DNA from: Paracoccaceae bacterium
GTDB lineage: Bacteria; Pseudomonadota; Alphaproteobacteria; Rhodobacterales; Rhodobacteraceae
Assembly: GCA_020630695.1 (NCBI GenBank)
Contig: JAHDIS010000037.1
Span: forward strand, 1-42,868
Length of the DNA: 42,868 nt
Reading direction: 5' to 3'
Part shown: one piece after another, positions 33,344-41,843 of the stretch
Layout of the letters: each line of letters starts with the position of its first letter
How positions within the stretch are numbered: the first letter of the stretch is position 1
Made by a program: the position numbers and the translations under genes
The notes under the pieces: model-generated
What the model saw: the letters and a program-made list of their open reading frames with translations, nothing else
Database searches by the model: none
Told to the model about the DNA's origin: nothing

Positions 33344-35535
33344 TCGGCGATTGGCAACCAGAGAAGGAAGGCGAGCAAAAAATCCCGCCCTACGTCCGCT
33401 ATGTTGCGCGACTGGGACGCCATGTTTTTCCGCCGGGCCAACATATTATCCCAAACTTGTTTGCGAGCTACAGCTCGCTTGTAGGCGGCCCACGAGAAAA
33501 AGGTCTCTTCGACAGTCTAAGCAACGAAGACATTTTCGATGAAGACGGTCAGATTGATCCAGAAAACCAAGCGGTTGTGCAGTTTCTCCAACAGTACCAA
33601 CCACCGCAGGCATCAATCGTCCAACCAAACTTTCCCGGAGACACATTGCCGCCTGCGGACACCGCGGCAAACCCTGTTGTGCCAGAAACGCTCAATTTCA
33701 CCGGTATCTTTGGCCCGCATTTGGATGTGCTAGACCAGGTTCCCGAAAAGGTACTAAACCAAGAGTTCGACCCCGACGAACAGATCCCCATTGATCAAGA
33801 AATCAAAGCAATGCCCTGGCACATCCGGAGCGATGCCGTGTTCACGGTCGTAATCGACACAGGGATGGTTCCTGCACATGAGCGTTTCTTGGACAATACT
33901 GGTGAAACGCGGGTTGTCGCCTCTTGGCAGCAATTTTCACTCAACGAAACCACCGACCTCACTTTGCCGTTCGGCCGAGAGGTCATGCGTTCTGAAATCC
34001 AAGCTGACGTTGAACGCATACAAAACGGTGTGTTTTCAGAAGAACAGGCATTGCGACATCGAGGTTTGATCGGGTCAGGCGAAGACATCAGTGTCGGGAT
34101 GATGCGCCACAGCTCGCACGGCATGCACAGCGCTGACCTTGCAGCGGGGTATGGCCCGATTGAAGACAGGCCCGAAACGGGTGCTCAGCCGATTTTTCTG
34201 ATCAATCTGCCTCCGCGCCGCGCCATAGGACGCACTGGCGTGTTCCTGCCGTATTTCGTGCTGAGTGCTTTGTCCCGCGCATTGGATTGGATCGACACAC
34301 TGATGCTCGGCGCGTCATCTGCAGGCGACGATACGCCTTGGTCGATCTTTGTGAATCTTTCTTTCGGCCAACAAGCAGGACCAAAGGACGGGTTCGAAAT
34401 CCTGGAAGGTGCAATCGCACAATTAATCGAAGCGCGCGCGGCGCGCCAATTGCCTGCGCCGACGATTGTTATGCCGATCGGCAACAACAATCTGGAACGC
34501 AGTCACGTCGAATTTTGCCTGCCTGGACAACAGGAAAGTGACGTCGTGGTTCACGTTCAACCCGAAGATCAGACAGCCAGCATGATCGAATTCTGGACAG
34601 AAAAACTGACAGATGCTGATTGGCCGCTGGACATAGGAATTTCTGCGCCGGGCATAACGCTTGAATTGGCAACGCCGCACCAACCGGACCAACCACATTA
34701 TGCAGATTTGAAAGTTGGCGATGATCGCGTCGGGATGGTTTTTGTTCAGCGTCATGAACGCGGCGCAAAATACCGCTTTCAATATGTCTTCATCGTGAAT
34801 CCGACCCAATTTCCCGGGGACATCCCGCAGAATGAAAACATTGCATTGGCCCCGGCCGGGGCGTGGCGCATACGTTTGAAAAACAAACGCGATGACCCCA
34901 TTCAAATCACCGGTGACATCGAGGTGGATCAGGCCTTGCGCTCTGACAATTTGACCGTGCGCCGCGCTTATTTTGCTGACCCAAAGTTCACAGATTTGAC
35001 CGATGCCACAGGCCGCCCCTTTGATCACGGGGATATCCGTCAACGCGACTTTGACAGCCTGACCGAGCAAGTGAAGCAGGCGGGCAACCAAAACTCTTTG
35101 GCCAATTCAAGCCACGTGACCGTGATTTCCGGGCATCGGCGCAGCGATGGTCAGCCGGTTCCGTACAGCGCCGTAATGAAGGGAAAAGACCAGTGCGACA
35201 CAGTCCGCATGATTGACTATTCATTCCCATGTGAGGACGCACCGGCCCATTTCGGTACGATAGCTGCGGGCATTGGATCGTGTTCAACCAGTCTACGCGG
35301 CGGCACGAGCTTTGCTGCGGCATTGGCGACGCGGCACCTCGTAGAAAACCGGATAGGCAGGACAATGATGCCGATCAACACCGAAGCGAAGTACAAGAAG
35401 AACGACGACAAAAAGCTCAAGAAGCGCACGAAGGTTCCAGAAGCGAAAATTGGGCCCCAAGGCCGGAAAGACCGCAAGGCGCGAAAACCCGTGGACCGGC
35501 TGGACAGCGGATTTGATCCGAGTGTTTTGCCGTAG
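33340..35535 (+). CDS. Subtilisin-like serine protease (S8), module A
   Basis: A 731-residue protease. The catalytic triad is complete: Asp173 in VFTVVIDTG, His260 in RHSSHGMHSADLAAG, and Ser657 in RGGTSFAAA; the oxyanion-hole Asn is in MPIGNNN near residue 382. An insertion of about 270 residues lies between the Asn and Ser blocks, much larger than in subtilisin and probably a beta-rich domain. There is a 150-residue N-terminal extension but no recognisable signal peptide. The last 60 residues are very Lys/Arg-rich (KKNDDKKLKKRTKV), possibly for nucleic acid, membrane or partner binding. It overlaps the PAP2 gene by ATGA. The same domain plan is found in the module B protease with low identity. 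Confidence 0.88.
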   Translation: MIGDWQPEKEGEQKIPPYVRYVARLGRHVFPPGQHIIPNLFASYSSLVGGPREKGLFDSLSNEDIFDEDGQIDPENQAVVQFLQQYQPPQASIVQPNFPGDTLPPADTAANPVVPETLNFTGIFGPHLDVLDQVPEKVLNQEFDPDEQIPIDQEIKAMPWHIRSDAVFTVVIDTGMVPAHERFLDNTGETRVVASWQQFSLNETTDLTLPFGREVMRSEIQADVERIQNGVFSEEQALRHRGLIGSGEDISVGMMRHSSHGMHSADLAAGYGPIEDRPETGAQPIFLINLPPRRAIGRTGVFLPYFVLSALSRALDWIDTLMLGASSAGDDTPWSIFVNLSFGQQAGPKDGFEILEGAIAQLIEARAARQLPAPTIVMPIGNNNLERSHVEFCLPGQQESDVVVHVQPEDQTASMIEFWTEKLTDADWPLDIGISAPGITLELATPHQPDQPHYADLKVGDDRVGMVFVQRHERGAKYRFQYVFIVNPTQFPGDIPQNENIALAPAGAWRIRLKNKRDDPIQITGDIEVDQALRSDNLTVRRAYFADPKFTDLTDATGRPFDHGDIRQRDFDSLTEQVKQAGNQNSLANSSHVTVISGHRRSDGQPVPYSAVMKGKDQCDTVRMIDYSFPCEDAPAHFGTIAAGIGSCSTSLRGGTSFAAALATRHLVENRIGRTMMPINTEAKYKKNDDKKLKKRTKVPEAKIGPQGRKDRKARKPVDRLDSGFDPSVLP

Positions 35536-35541
35536 CTACGG
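35530..35541. other. Perfect palindrome formed by abutting convergent stop codons
   Basis: CCGTAGCTACGG is a perfect 12-bp palindrome made by the protease stop TAG (35533-35535) directly abutting the stop of the opposite gene. Allowing one mismatch it extends to about 20 bp. It might help termination in both directions but has no loop. Confidence 0.55.
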
Positions 35542-35886
35542 TAAACGCCGAACTTCGGAATAGCGCGCTGCAAGATCAGAAAAACGGCGCGCTTTTCCAA
35601 TCAGATCCCCTGTCGAAAGCAACGCATTAAAGTCGGCTTCCGCCTCTTGCAGGATGCCCCAGAGCTGGTGGGTGCGCGCCAAGGCGATCTTGTCCCGATC
35701 CCGTCCTTTGGGTTGAGAACAAAGCGGTGGAAACTCCTGCGTCCGGAACGCGTTCAAGTCACGCAACACTTTCCGCTGAACGTCATTTGCGTCTGCGTTT
35801 CCCGCGACTGGGAGGTCAAGAGCGTCTTTCAAATGTGCTATGTATCCATTGGCAATTGCCAGCATCTCGTCGTGAAAATCTGCCAA
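35536..35886 (-). CDS. Hypothetical small protein between the two modules
   Basis: A 116-residue protein that I do not recognise. It looks mostly helical and soluble, with charged helices (ANGYIAHLKDALDL, HQLWGILQEAEADFNALL, RRFSDLAARYSEV) and two Cys-free halves. TTG 35886 is the probable start, with GGAG six bases upstream and an in-frame TAG just before; ATG 35865 is the alternative. Its stop abuts exactly the stop of the module A protease gene. Because it lies between two protease genes it could be an immunity or inhibitor protein, a partner, or unrelated; nothing in the sequence decides. Confidence 0.6.
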   Translation of the reverse strand: MADFHDEMLAIANGYIAHLKDALDLPVAGNADANDVQRKVLRDLNAFRTQEFPPLCSQPKGRDRDKIALARTHQLWGILQEAEADFNALLSTGDLIGKARRFSDLAARYSEVRRLP

Positions 35887-36035
35887 CGCCTACTCCATTT
35901 CGATTCTCGTGCCTGGAGCTTCAGTTTACGGCGCCCTCGTGAACCCAGCGTGATCCCGAGGCCAATCCAAACGTGATTTACGGTGGAAAAACACTTGCTT
36001 GATTGGAATTCGCACACAAATTTGGGTGTCACGGC

Positions 36036-36067
36036 AGCAACGCAGGCACGAGACGGCCCGCGTTGCT
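36036..36067 (-). terminator. Hairpin downstream of the module B protease gene
   Basis: Exact 8-bp arms AGCAACGC and GCGTTGCT with a 16-base loop, starting about 20 bases after the stop codon. No T-tract; candidate 3'-end structure only. Confidence 0.4.
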
Positions 36068-36086
36068 AATGATCCGCCGCGCTAAG

Positions 36087-38180
36087 CTACTTGCCATAGA
36101 TCCAGCGCGCTTCCACAGGATAGCTATACGCACCTGACCCCGATTGTTGCGGCGTCTTCGGCGCTCCGGGGTTCAGTTTCTCCATGCCCGGTGTCGACGC
36201 TGTCGGCGCTTGCGCCCATTCACGACCAGAGCCATCGAAATCGTGGATCGCAACAGCCGCCGCCCGCGCCATGCGCGGTGCAGCAACGCTGGTTCCGGAG
36301 CGACGCACAAGCGTTCCACTGCGTGATCCCGCACTCAGAACCCCGCGAACGACATCGCTCTCGTCGCCCTTGGCTGCAAGATCAGGACCTTCTCTGTCTG
36401 ATCCGGCAGGCGATGACGGCTGGTTGCACGGGCCAGACGCCGAATAGGGTGCCAAGTCCTCGGTTTTGGCAACATAAGCAGCGACCACCACCGGAGACTG
36501 ACCACAGGCAAACCCGCTTAGGGTACCCGCCCGTTTTACGGGGCAATCCGAACCGGGTGGATCGACGCGCAACGGCTCGCCGTATTTACCAAACCGTTCA
36601 TATCCGGGATTGTCGAAATAGGCTTGTTTCCCACCAGGTTTCAGCCCCGGTATCGTTTCATCGCGGCGCACCCACAGCTCGATTGCATGTTGGGCATCCG
36701 CTTGGCGGGTCACTTCAATTTGCCAGATCCCGGACGGAGCCAGCGGCTCTTTCCTGTCGTGGCTGGCCGTTGGATTGATCAACAGTTGAACCAACCCGCG
36801 CTTTGTTTCGCCTTGCGGTCCGGAAAAAGACAAGCGCGCGATCTCAAAATCCTGTTCATTCACAAAGCAGTGGCTCTGGTCCGGTCCTGACGTCGTGACT
36901 TGATGGCTCTTTCCATCAGGCGACCAGACCACGACGGTAGCCTCGGCCGGGTCAGCCCCTTCAAAAGGCATCCAGATTTGCACCGCGTTTCCAGTCCGAT
37001 CATCCGGCAAAACCGAAAGGTCGAATTGCGCCAGTTCCACACCAGGCTCCAGAACGCCATGAAGCTGCGCCAGATTGGCATTTCCCCCGGGAAGCATCAG
37101 CCAAGCACGTTGAGGATCACCGTTCACCACGGCCTCTGCACCAAAATAGTGCTCGAACAATCGGGCAAACAAACCCGTACCATCATGCGGTCCGCCAGAA
37201 TTGCCGTAGGACAGATTAAAGATGACTTTCGCCAAAGCTCCAGAGGCTTCACAAAACCGGCGCGCTTCCTTGGTCAGCATCTGGAAGCCAAGGTAAAAGC
37301 TCGGCAAAAGATCAACCCCGGAGGTGTCTTCGACCAGACGGGACGGTAGAGCGGCGCAAATGATGGGACGTTCGTCTTCTGCGTCATCCAACATCTGTCC
37401 AGCGGCCAAAGCCATGACGTGACTGCCATGCGAAGATCTCAGGGCAACAGTTGAAAAAATCTGTTTTGGGAAATCGATCTGACCCGTTCGACTATAGAAC
37501 GTATCCTCATCCAATAGCCCCTGCCGTGTGCATTTTTCCAAAAGTGCGTCGATCGCCTCATTGTTCAGAGTACGGCCGACTGTCGTCTTGGAATCTTTTC
37601 GAAACGGAACAGATTCCAGAAACGCCGCAAATCTGACTCGGCTCGAAGTCTCGCCATCGCGAAACAAATCGTGCCCGATTGCAATGCCGTCATCAATCAC
37701 GGCCATAACCGTCGCGCCCTTGGACAGGGGCGGGTGCGGTGTCGTATCGGGCCAATCTGCATCCAAATCAAGCACGACCGGATCTACCACCCCCCCCAAA
37801 ACAAGCGATTGCACATTCCATTGGTTTGCACTGTGACCAGCAAGTGGCTGCTGGTTCAGCAGGCTCAGAAAGGACTGCCGCGCAAAGATGGAGACGGGCT
37901 GTAGTCTATGATCTACCGCGCGATCTGCCGCGTCATAGGCGACCGGGACGACAAACGTCACTTGGTCCACAGGGATCGGCTGCAAATTCGGCGCACTCGT
38001 CCCCTGCCCTTGCTCTATCGCGTTTGCGATAAAAGCGTCGATTGATCCTTCGATTTCCACCAACACAGACCACCACTGGTCAGCGTTGTTCTTGTGACTG
38101 AACCGGGTCAGCCGAAAATCGGCGACCTGGCTCAGAACGCCTGGCGCATTGCCCGAAGTTGCGGTGTCGGAATCCAACAT
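36087..38180 (-). CDS. Subtilisin-like serine protease (S8), module B
   Basis: A 697-residue protease. Triad: Asp163 in VMAVIDDGIAIGHDLF, His251 in RSSHGSHVMALAAG, Ser631 in RRSGTSVAAPRMARA; the oxyanion Asn is in LPGGNANL. As in module A there is a long insertion before the Ser block and an N-terminal extension without a signal peptide. The C-terminal tail is Pro/Ser/Gly-rich and contains SGSGAYSYP, which recalls both the Gly-Ser and the Ser-Ala-Tyr tracts of the PAP2 partners. I chose ATG 38180, preceded at good distance by GGGGA; the TTG at 38192 directly after the PAP2 stop would add four residues. It is the third gene of the regulator-PAP2-protease operon. Confidence 0.88.
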   Translation of the reverse strand: MLDSDTATSGNAPGVLSQVADFRLTRFSHKNNADQWWSVLVEIEGSIDAFIANAIEQGQGTSAPNLQPIPVDQVTFVVPVAYDAADRAVDHRLQPVSIFARQSFLSLLNQQPLAGHSANQWNVQSLVLGGVVDPVVLDLDADWPDTTPHPPLSKGATVMAVIDDGIAIGHDLFRDGETSSRVRFAAFLESVPFRKDSKTTVGRTLNNEAIDALLEKCTRQGLLDEDTFYSRTGQIDFPKQIFSTVALRSSHGSHVMALAAGQMLDDAEDERPIICAALPSRLVEDTSGVDLLPSFYLGFQMLTKEARRFCEASGALAKVIFNLSYGNSGGPHDGTGLFARLFEHYFGAEAVVNGDPQRAWLMLPGGNANLAQLHGVLEPGVELAQFDLSVLPDDRTGNAVQIWMPFEGADPAEATVVVWSPDGKSHQVTTSGPDQSHCFVNEQDFEIARLSFSGPQGETKRGLVQLLINPTASHDRKEPLAPSGIWQIEVTRQADAQHAIELWVRRDETIPGLKPGGKQAYFDNPGYERFGKYGEPLRVDPPGSDCPVKRAGTLSGFACGQSPVVVAAYVAKTEDLAPYSASGPCNQPSSPAGSDREGPDLAAKGDESDVVRGVLSAGSRSGTLVRRSGTSVAAPRMARAAAVAIHDFDGSGREWAQAPTASTPGMEKLNPGAPKTPQQSGSGAYSYPVEARWIYGK

Positions 38181-38192
38181 GACGATCCCCAA

Positions 38193-39362
38193 TCAATCCT
38201 TGATCGCCGGAACTTCGCACCATTCCGCCACGGCCTGCTTCCAAAGCCAGTTCAACATGGGTGCCGGAATACCGGACGAGCCTTCGTGTTGTTCAGAGCC
38301 ACCCCATTTCGCCCCACCGCTTTGGAATGTTTTGCGCATCTTGTCCTTTTCCGGACCGTAGAGCCTGAACCATTCAAAGTCGGTTTCGGAATTATACTGG
38401 GACCCATCGAATACGCACGAAGACCACTTGCCACCTTTCGCAACAGAATGGACGTGTTCCGCCAGTGTCAGGCCCAGTGCGGCCCCGGCAACGCTATCCA
38501 CCGGGAAATGCACGCCAGCGACGGTTCGGTTGATCGCAACACGAGCGGCCTGCCGCATCAGCATATCGCCCCAGTAGGCATTATCCTCATACTGCTGCGC
38601 ACCGCTCTCGCGCAGAAGTTTCCAAAGCACCCGCGCAATCAGGAAGGCTTCGGTCGCATGACCGCTGGGCAATGACGCATGCGTTGGCGTTGGGATCATC
38701 GGTTGAACCTGCGGCGAAAACTCGATCGGACGTTTGACCGCGAGGGCAAATTTCGTGCGCTGTATAACCGTGAACGAAAACGTGGTGATCGCATTCAACA
38801 GCTCAAGCGTCCGCGGCGTTCGCGACGGATCCATATATCCGATGGTCGCAAAGAACGGGATCGGCAGAGAGAGCTGGCCAAGTATCTCAGCAGCACGATC
38901 CCCGCGAATTTGCGAATAACCCGAAAGAAAGCGCATTTGATCGACCAGTTGGTCCATGCTCGGCGCAGTCATATTCATCATTTCAACGAAATTTGTGTTC
39001 CCGTTCTTAACGTTCAGGCCATTGCGCCGCCAAACCGTTACTTCCGGAGACGGACCTGCGGGGTTTGCCGACACATCCACGGTTGGTGCCAGTTCGGACA
39101 CATAGAGGGCCGTTTGGACATCCGGTGACAAGCGTTTGAGTGTATTGGGATCATCGGCTAGCGCCTTGAGGGGTGGGGTCAGGTTTTCCAATCTGGCGCC
39201 GACAATTCCATCCCGGTTCGTCATCAGGGCAAGCGCGTCAACCGGGCTTTCCCGGCCATAGGCACTGTAGGCGCTATAGGCACTGTAGGCGCTATACGCG
39301 CTGTAGGCACTGTAGGCGCTGTAAGCACTGTAGGCGCTGTAGGCACTCTCTGGATTGGACAT
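38193..39362 (-). CDS. PAP2 / vanadium-haloperoxidase-like protein with (SAY)10 N-terminus (module B)
   Basis: A 389-residue soluble protein beginning MSNPE followed by ten Ser-Ala-Tyr units (residues 6-35). The PAP2 core has KFALAVKRP (K204 to P212), PSGH (232-235) and [12 protein letters not shown] (Arg279, His285, Asp289). The first two motifs fall at almost the same residue numbers as in module A, and RTVAGVH.PVDS.AG is shared, so the proteins are homologous although their N-terminal tracts and much of the sequence between motifs differ. There is no signal peptide or lipid-phosphatase helix pattern. ATG 39362 is preceded by AAAAGGGGAAA and follows the regulator stop by 16 bases. The longer frame to 39443 is overlap with the regulator gene. 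Confidence 0.87.
   Translation of the reverse strand: MSNPESAYSAYSAYSAYSAYSAYSAYSAYSAYSAYGRESPVDALALMTNRDGIVGARLENLTPPLKALADDPNTLKRLSPDVQTALYVSELAPTVDVSANPAGPSPEVTVWRRNGLNVKNGNTNFVEMMNMTAPSMDQLVDQMRFLSGYSQIRGDRAAEILGQLSLPIPFFATIGYMDPSRTPRTLELLNAITTFSFTVIQRTKFALAVKRPIEFSPQVQPMIPTPTHASLPSGHATEAFLIARVLWKLLRESGAQQYEDNAYWGDMLMRQAARVAINRTVAGVHFPVDSVAGAALGLTLAEHVHSVAKGGKWSSCVFDGSQYNSETDFEWFRLYGPEKDKMRKTFQSGGAKWGGSEQHEGSSGIPAPMLNWLWKQAVAEWCEVPAIKD
39258..39347 (-). repeat. (SAY)10 coding repeat
   Basis: Ten 9-bp units, each Ser-Ala-Tyr. Serine codons mostly alternate AGT/AGC, which gives an 18-bp higher-order unit and suggests growth by 18-bp duplications. Confidence 0.97.
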
Positions 39363-39378
39363 GGTATTTTCCCCTTTT

Positions 39379-41058
39379 TTAGTCCGGAACGCCCAACGAG
39401 GTGAGCATTTCGGCAAATCGCATTCCGTTTTTGAAATCCGCACTTGGTGAAGAGCGAAGCCAATCGCTCACTCGAAAATCTGGTTGCAGTGTCAGCAGTT
39501 CTTCGGCGGCCTTTTGCGCCGCTTTCTCTTTGCCCGTTCCCAGATAGGCCACGGGCAGCATGCGGCGCGCAGACATATGCGCCCGGTTGAGGCGCAGAGA
39601 TTCCTTGGTCAAAGCGAGCGCGCGTTCATAATCCTCATCCGCGAGGCACGCACCTGCAGCCAGCGTCAGATACATAAACCGATGAGGATCGAGCGGTGTC
39701 AGATGCAAGGCGCGTTCCGTATCGCGCTTGGCATCGGAACCGCGATCCGTAAAGCCGCGCAACATGCCACGCAGGCTTCGACCATTTGCATCGTTGGGAT
39801 TGTTTTTCAGGGCCTGATCATAGCGTTCTTCTGCGGCATCCAGATCCTGAGACAAATGCACCAGGACCTGCCCTTCACAGACCAGCGCAAGGGTATGGTT
39901 GGGATCAAGGTCAAGCGCACGCGCCGTATGTTCCAGCGCCGCTTCGGATTCGCGCCTTGGATCATGCGCCCAGCCCTGCACCGCGTTCAGAGCATGCCAA
40001 CGCGCCATCCATGCCAAGGGCGCCGGGTGCTGTGGCACTTTTTCATGAAGCAACTCCAGATAGCCCTTGGCCCGCCGGAAATCATCCGGCGACAGCCGGT
40101 GCATCAAACCAACAGCCCCGTGCAGGATGCTGAAAAGCTTCAGATCACCGATTGGACGGGAATGAACCCGGCGCACTTCATTGGCCATGATCGCACGCCT
40201 GATGTTGGCCGCCACCAGATCAAGCCCTTCGGTGGATGGGTTGATCGGATCAAACGGAATCTGCATCCGTTCAGCCCAGAGCACATAGCCAGTTTCCGTT
40301 TCGGCAAATTCCAATGAAACGGCAACCTGATCACCATGCGGCGCAAGAAATCCAGACAATACAAAATCAGCGTTCAACTTGCTGTGGACATCGGAAAGCG
40401 CAAGCGGCTCACCCCCAAGCGTTCCAGTCGACATGCGCGAAATCACATTCACATCGTTGCCCAGACTGAGCAATCTGGAGACTTCGTCAGCTAGAAAGAA
40501 GCCGAATACATCCACGGATTGGGTCGCAATCCCTTTGAACGGAAGCACAGCCAGTGTCGGGAGGACGTCACGCGGATCCAGTTTTGGAACGATTTTCCCC
40601 GGCTCAGTACCCGCACCGGCGGCTCTGGCAGGAACCGTGGGCAAAGGGATCTTCAGATCGACTTCGGCCCAGAATTCGGCGGCCTGATCCTGAGGCAACA
40701 AAGCACCAAACAGACGGAAGCCCTGCTTTGGAACCGTCATCAGGATTTTTCGGTCCGTGTCGCCCAGCGCCAAACGGATATCCCGGATGCATTGGGTCAA
40801 ACTCGCATCGGTCACGATGATATCGGGCCAGACTCTTTGGATCAGGTCGTCTTTGGGAACCAACTGGCCCAGCTGTTCAACAAGAATATCAAGGACCAGC
40901 GCAGACTGGGCCCTGAGGTAGGTATGCTGACCTTCCGAGGACGTCAGTTGGCCGGTTCCGGCCCCATAAACCACGTCTCCGAACCTGACATAGGCGGGCC
41001 GATTAGGCTGGCCTTGCTGGTTCGCCGTGCCCGGCGTGACGCTTTCATCGCTCGGCAT
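39379..41058 (-). CDS. Winged-helix/TolB-like/TPR transcriptional regulator (module B)
   Basis: A 559-residue soluble regulator. Winged-helix domain of the Trans_reg_C (OmpR) type at about 25-120 (LVLDILVEQLGQLVPKDDLI, then TDASLTQCIRDIRLALGD and the wing KILMTVPKQGFRLF). Next comes a TolB-like domain at about 165-285 (LPTLAVLPFKGI, FFLADEVSRLLSL, ETETGYVLWAERMQ), then TPR-like repeats (ALDLDPNHTLALVCEGQVLV, DQALKNNPNDANGRSLRGML). No membrane segment, unlike CadC. The start is probably ATG 41058; the longer frame to 41253 would run into the upstream intergenic region. It is the first gene of the module B operon, 16 bases from the PAP2 gene. It has the same domain order as the module A regulator. 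Confidence 0.87.
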   Translation of the reverse strand: MPSDESVTPGTANQQGQPNRPAYVRFGDVVYGAGTGQLTSSEGQHTYLRAQSALVLDILVEQLGQLVPKDDLIQRVWPDIIVTDASLTQCIRDIRLALGDTDRKILMTVPKQGFRLFGALLPQDQAAEFWAEVDLKIPLPTVPARAAGAGTEPGKIVPKLDPRDVLPTLAVLPFKGIATQSVDVFGFFLADEVSRLLSLGNDVNVISRMSTGTLGGEPLALSDVHSKLNADFVLSGFLAPHGDQVAVSLEFAETETGYVLWAERMQIPFDPINPSTEGLDLVAANIRRAIMANEVRRVHSRPIGDLKLFSILHGAVGLMHRLSPDDFRRAKGYLELLHEKVPQHPAPLAWMARWHALNAVQGWAHDPRRESEAALEHTARALDLDPNHTLALVCEGQVLVHLSQDLDAAEERYDQALKNNPNDANGRSLRGMLRGFTDRGSDAKRDTERALHLTPLDPHRFMYLTLAAGACLADEDYERALALTKESLRLNRAHMSARRMLPVAYLGTGKEKAAQKAAEELLTLQPDFRVSDWLRSSPSADFKNGMRFAEMLTSLGVPD

Positions 41059-41147
41059 GGCGATCAATCCCTGGACTGCGGAGACTGTCGAATACCCGGG
41101 CCGACGCCCTCCCTCCGTTTTTCGCCCACAAATAGTTGCGGACGTTA

Positions 41148-41163
41148 CGTAAGGTTCGCGTAA
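41148..41163. promoter_or_regulatory. CGTAA direct repeat, 11-bp period, upstream of module B regulator
   Basis: CGTAA occurs at 41148 and 41159 in the 146-base gap between the hypothetical gene and the regulator gene. A pentamer pair can occur by chance, so this is weak alone; it is listed because of the stronger 11-bp repeats at 32064 and 41928. Confidence 0.3.
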
Positions 41164-41204
41164 AACGTGTCCCCTGTCCATAGGATTGTTAACCAATCTT
41201 AACA

Positions 41205-41843
41205 TCACGCACCCCCCTGCAAGAACAGGGCAGACGTGTCGATGCGCGCGCAATAAAGGTTGGACAATCCAACGGTCTGCAATGTGCGTGCCGATGTCGC
41301 CGAAATTGAAATCTCAGAGGTACCCACGGCGCAGCTCAAAGGAAGTGTCGGGTCTTCGATCAGCATCCCCATAAAACCCGGCATTGTCATGGCTGTCATG
41401 ACCAACCAGCCCTTTTTACCAAGCCGGGCCTGAGACTGCGCATAGGGCGCGCTGGGGGTTGGTAGGGACGCGGAAATATCGGCCAGTTCTTCCAAATAGA
41501 TCAATTCGGCCTTGGCATCGCTCATCAAGGGAAAGGTCGCCCCCTGACGAGACCAGTCACATATTGCCCCAAAGGCAGGTTTGGCCCCGGACGCCGTACA
41601 ATACAGCCAATGTGAGGAAATGCGCGCGCCCGCCTCATCCCGGCCAACCCAGCTGAACGCCGCACCAACGCGGACCGCCTCCGCAAGTATTCCGTCGATC
41701 AGATCAAGGCGATATATTTGTTGTCCGAGGATAAAGCTGGTGACCAGCGTGCCTTTCCCTTGAACAACTATCGGGGCCACCTCAGTCGTGATGCCGGGAT
41801 AATACGGATACATCTCAATATCTGTAACGGTCCTGCTTTGCAT
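41205..41843 (-). CDS. Hypothetical protein upstream of module B
   Basis: A 212-residue protein of unknown function. The core looks like a mixed alpha/beta soluble fold (GTLVTSFILGQQIYRLDLID, ISSHWLYCTASGAKPAFGAI), with a C-terminal segment rich in Ser/Thr (SEISISATSARTLQTVGLSN). I recognise no catalytic motif and no signal peptide. ATG 41843 is the likely start; the frame upstream to 41936 runs into the repeat region. The gap to the module B regulator is 146 bases, so it may or may not be in the same transcript. A triple 11-bp repeat lies 85-112 bases before its start. Confidence 0.65.
   Translation of the reverse strand: MQSRTVTDIEMYPYYPGITTEVAPIVVQGKGTLVTSFILGQQIYRLDLIDGILAEAVRVGAAFSWVGRDEAGARISSHWLYCTASGAKPAFGAICDWSRQGATFPLMSDAKAELIYLEELADISASLPTPSAPYAQSQARLGKKGWLVMTAMTMPGFMGMLIEDPTLPLSCAVGTSEISISATSARTLQTVGLSNLYCARIDTSALFLQGGA

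Noticed and set aside
32207-39347. Tandem repeats considered as CRISPR or RiPP precursor arrays
   Set aside because: Repeats are contiguous without spacers and lie in frame inside long PAP2 proteins with intact active-site motifs, so they are protein tracts. A peptide-precursor role is not excluded but there are no leader or maturation genes nearby.
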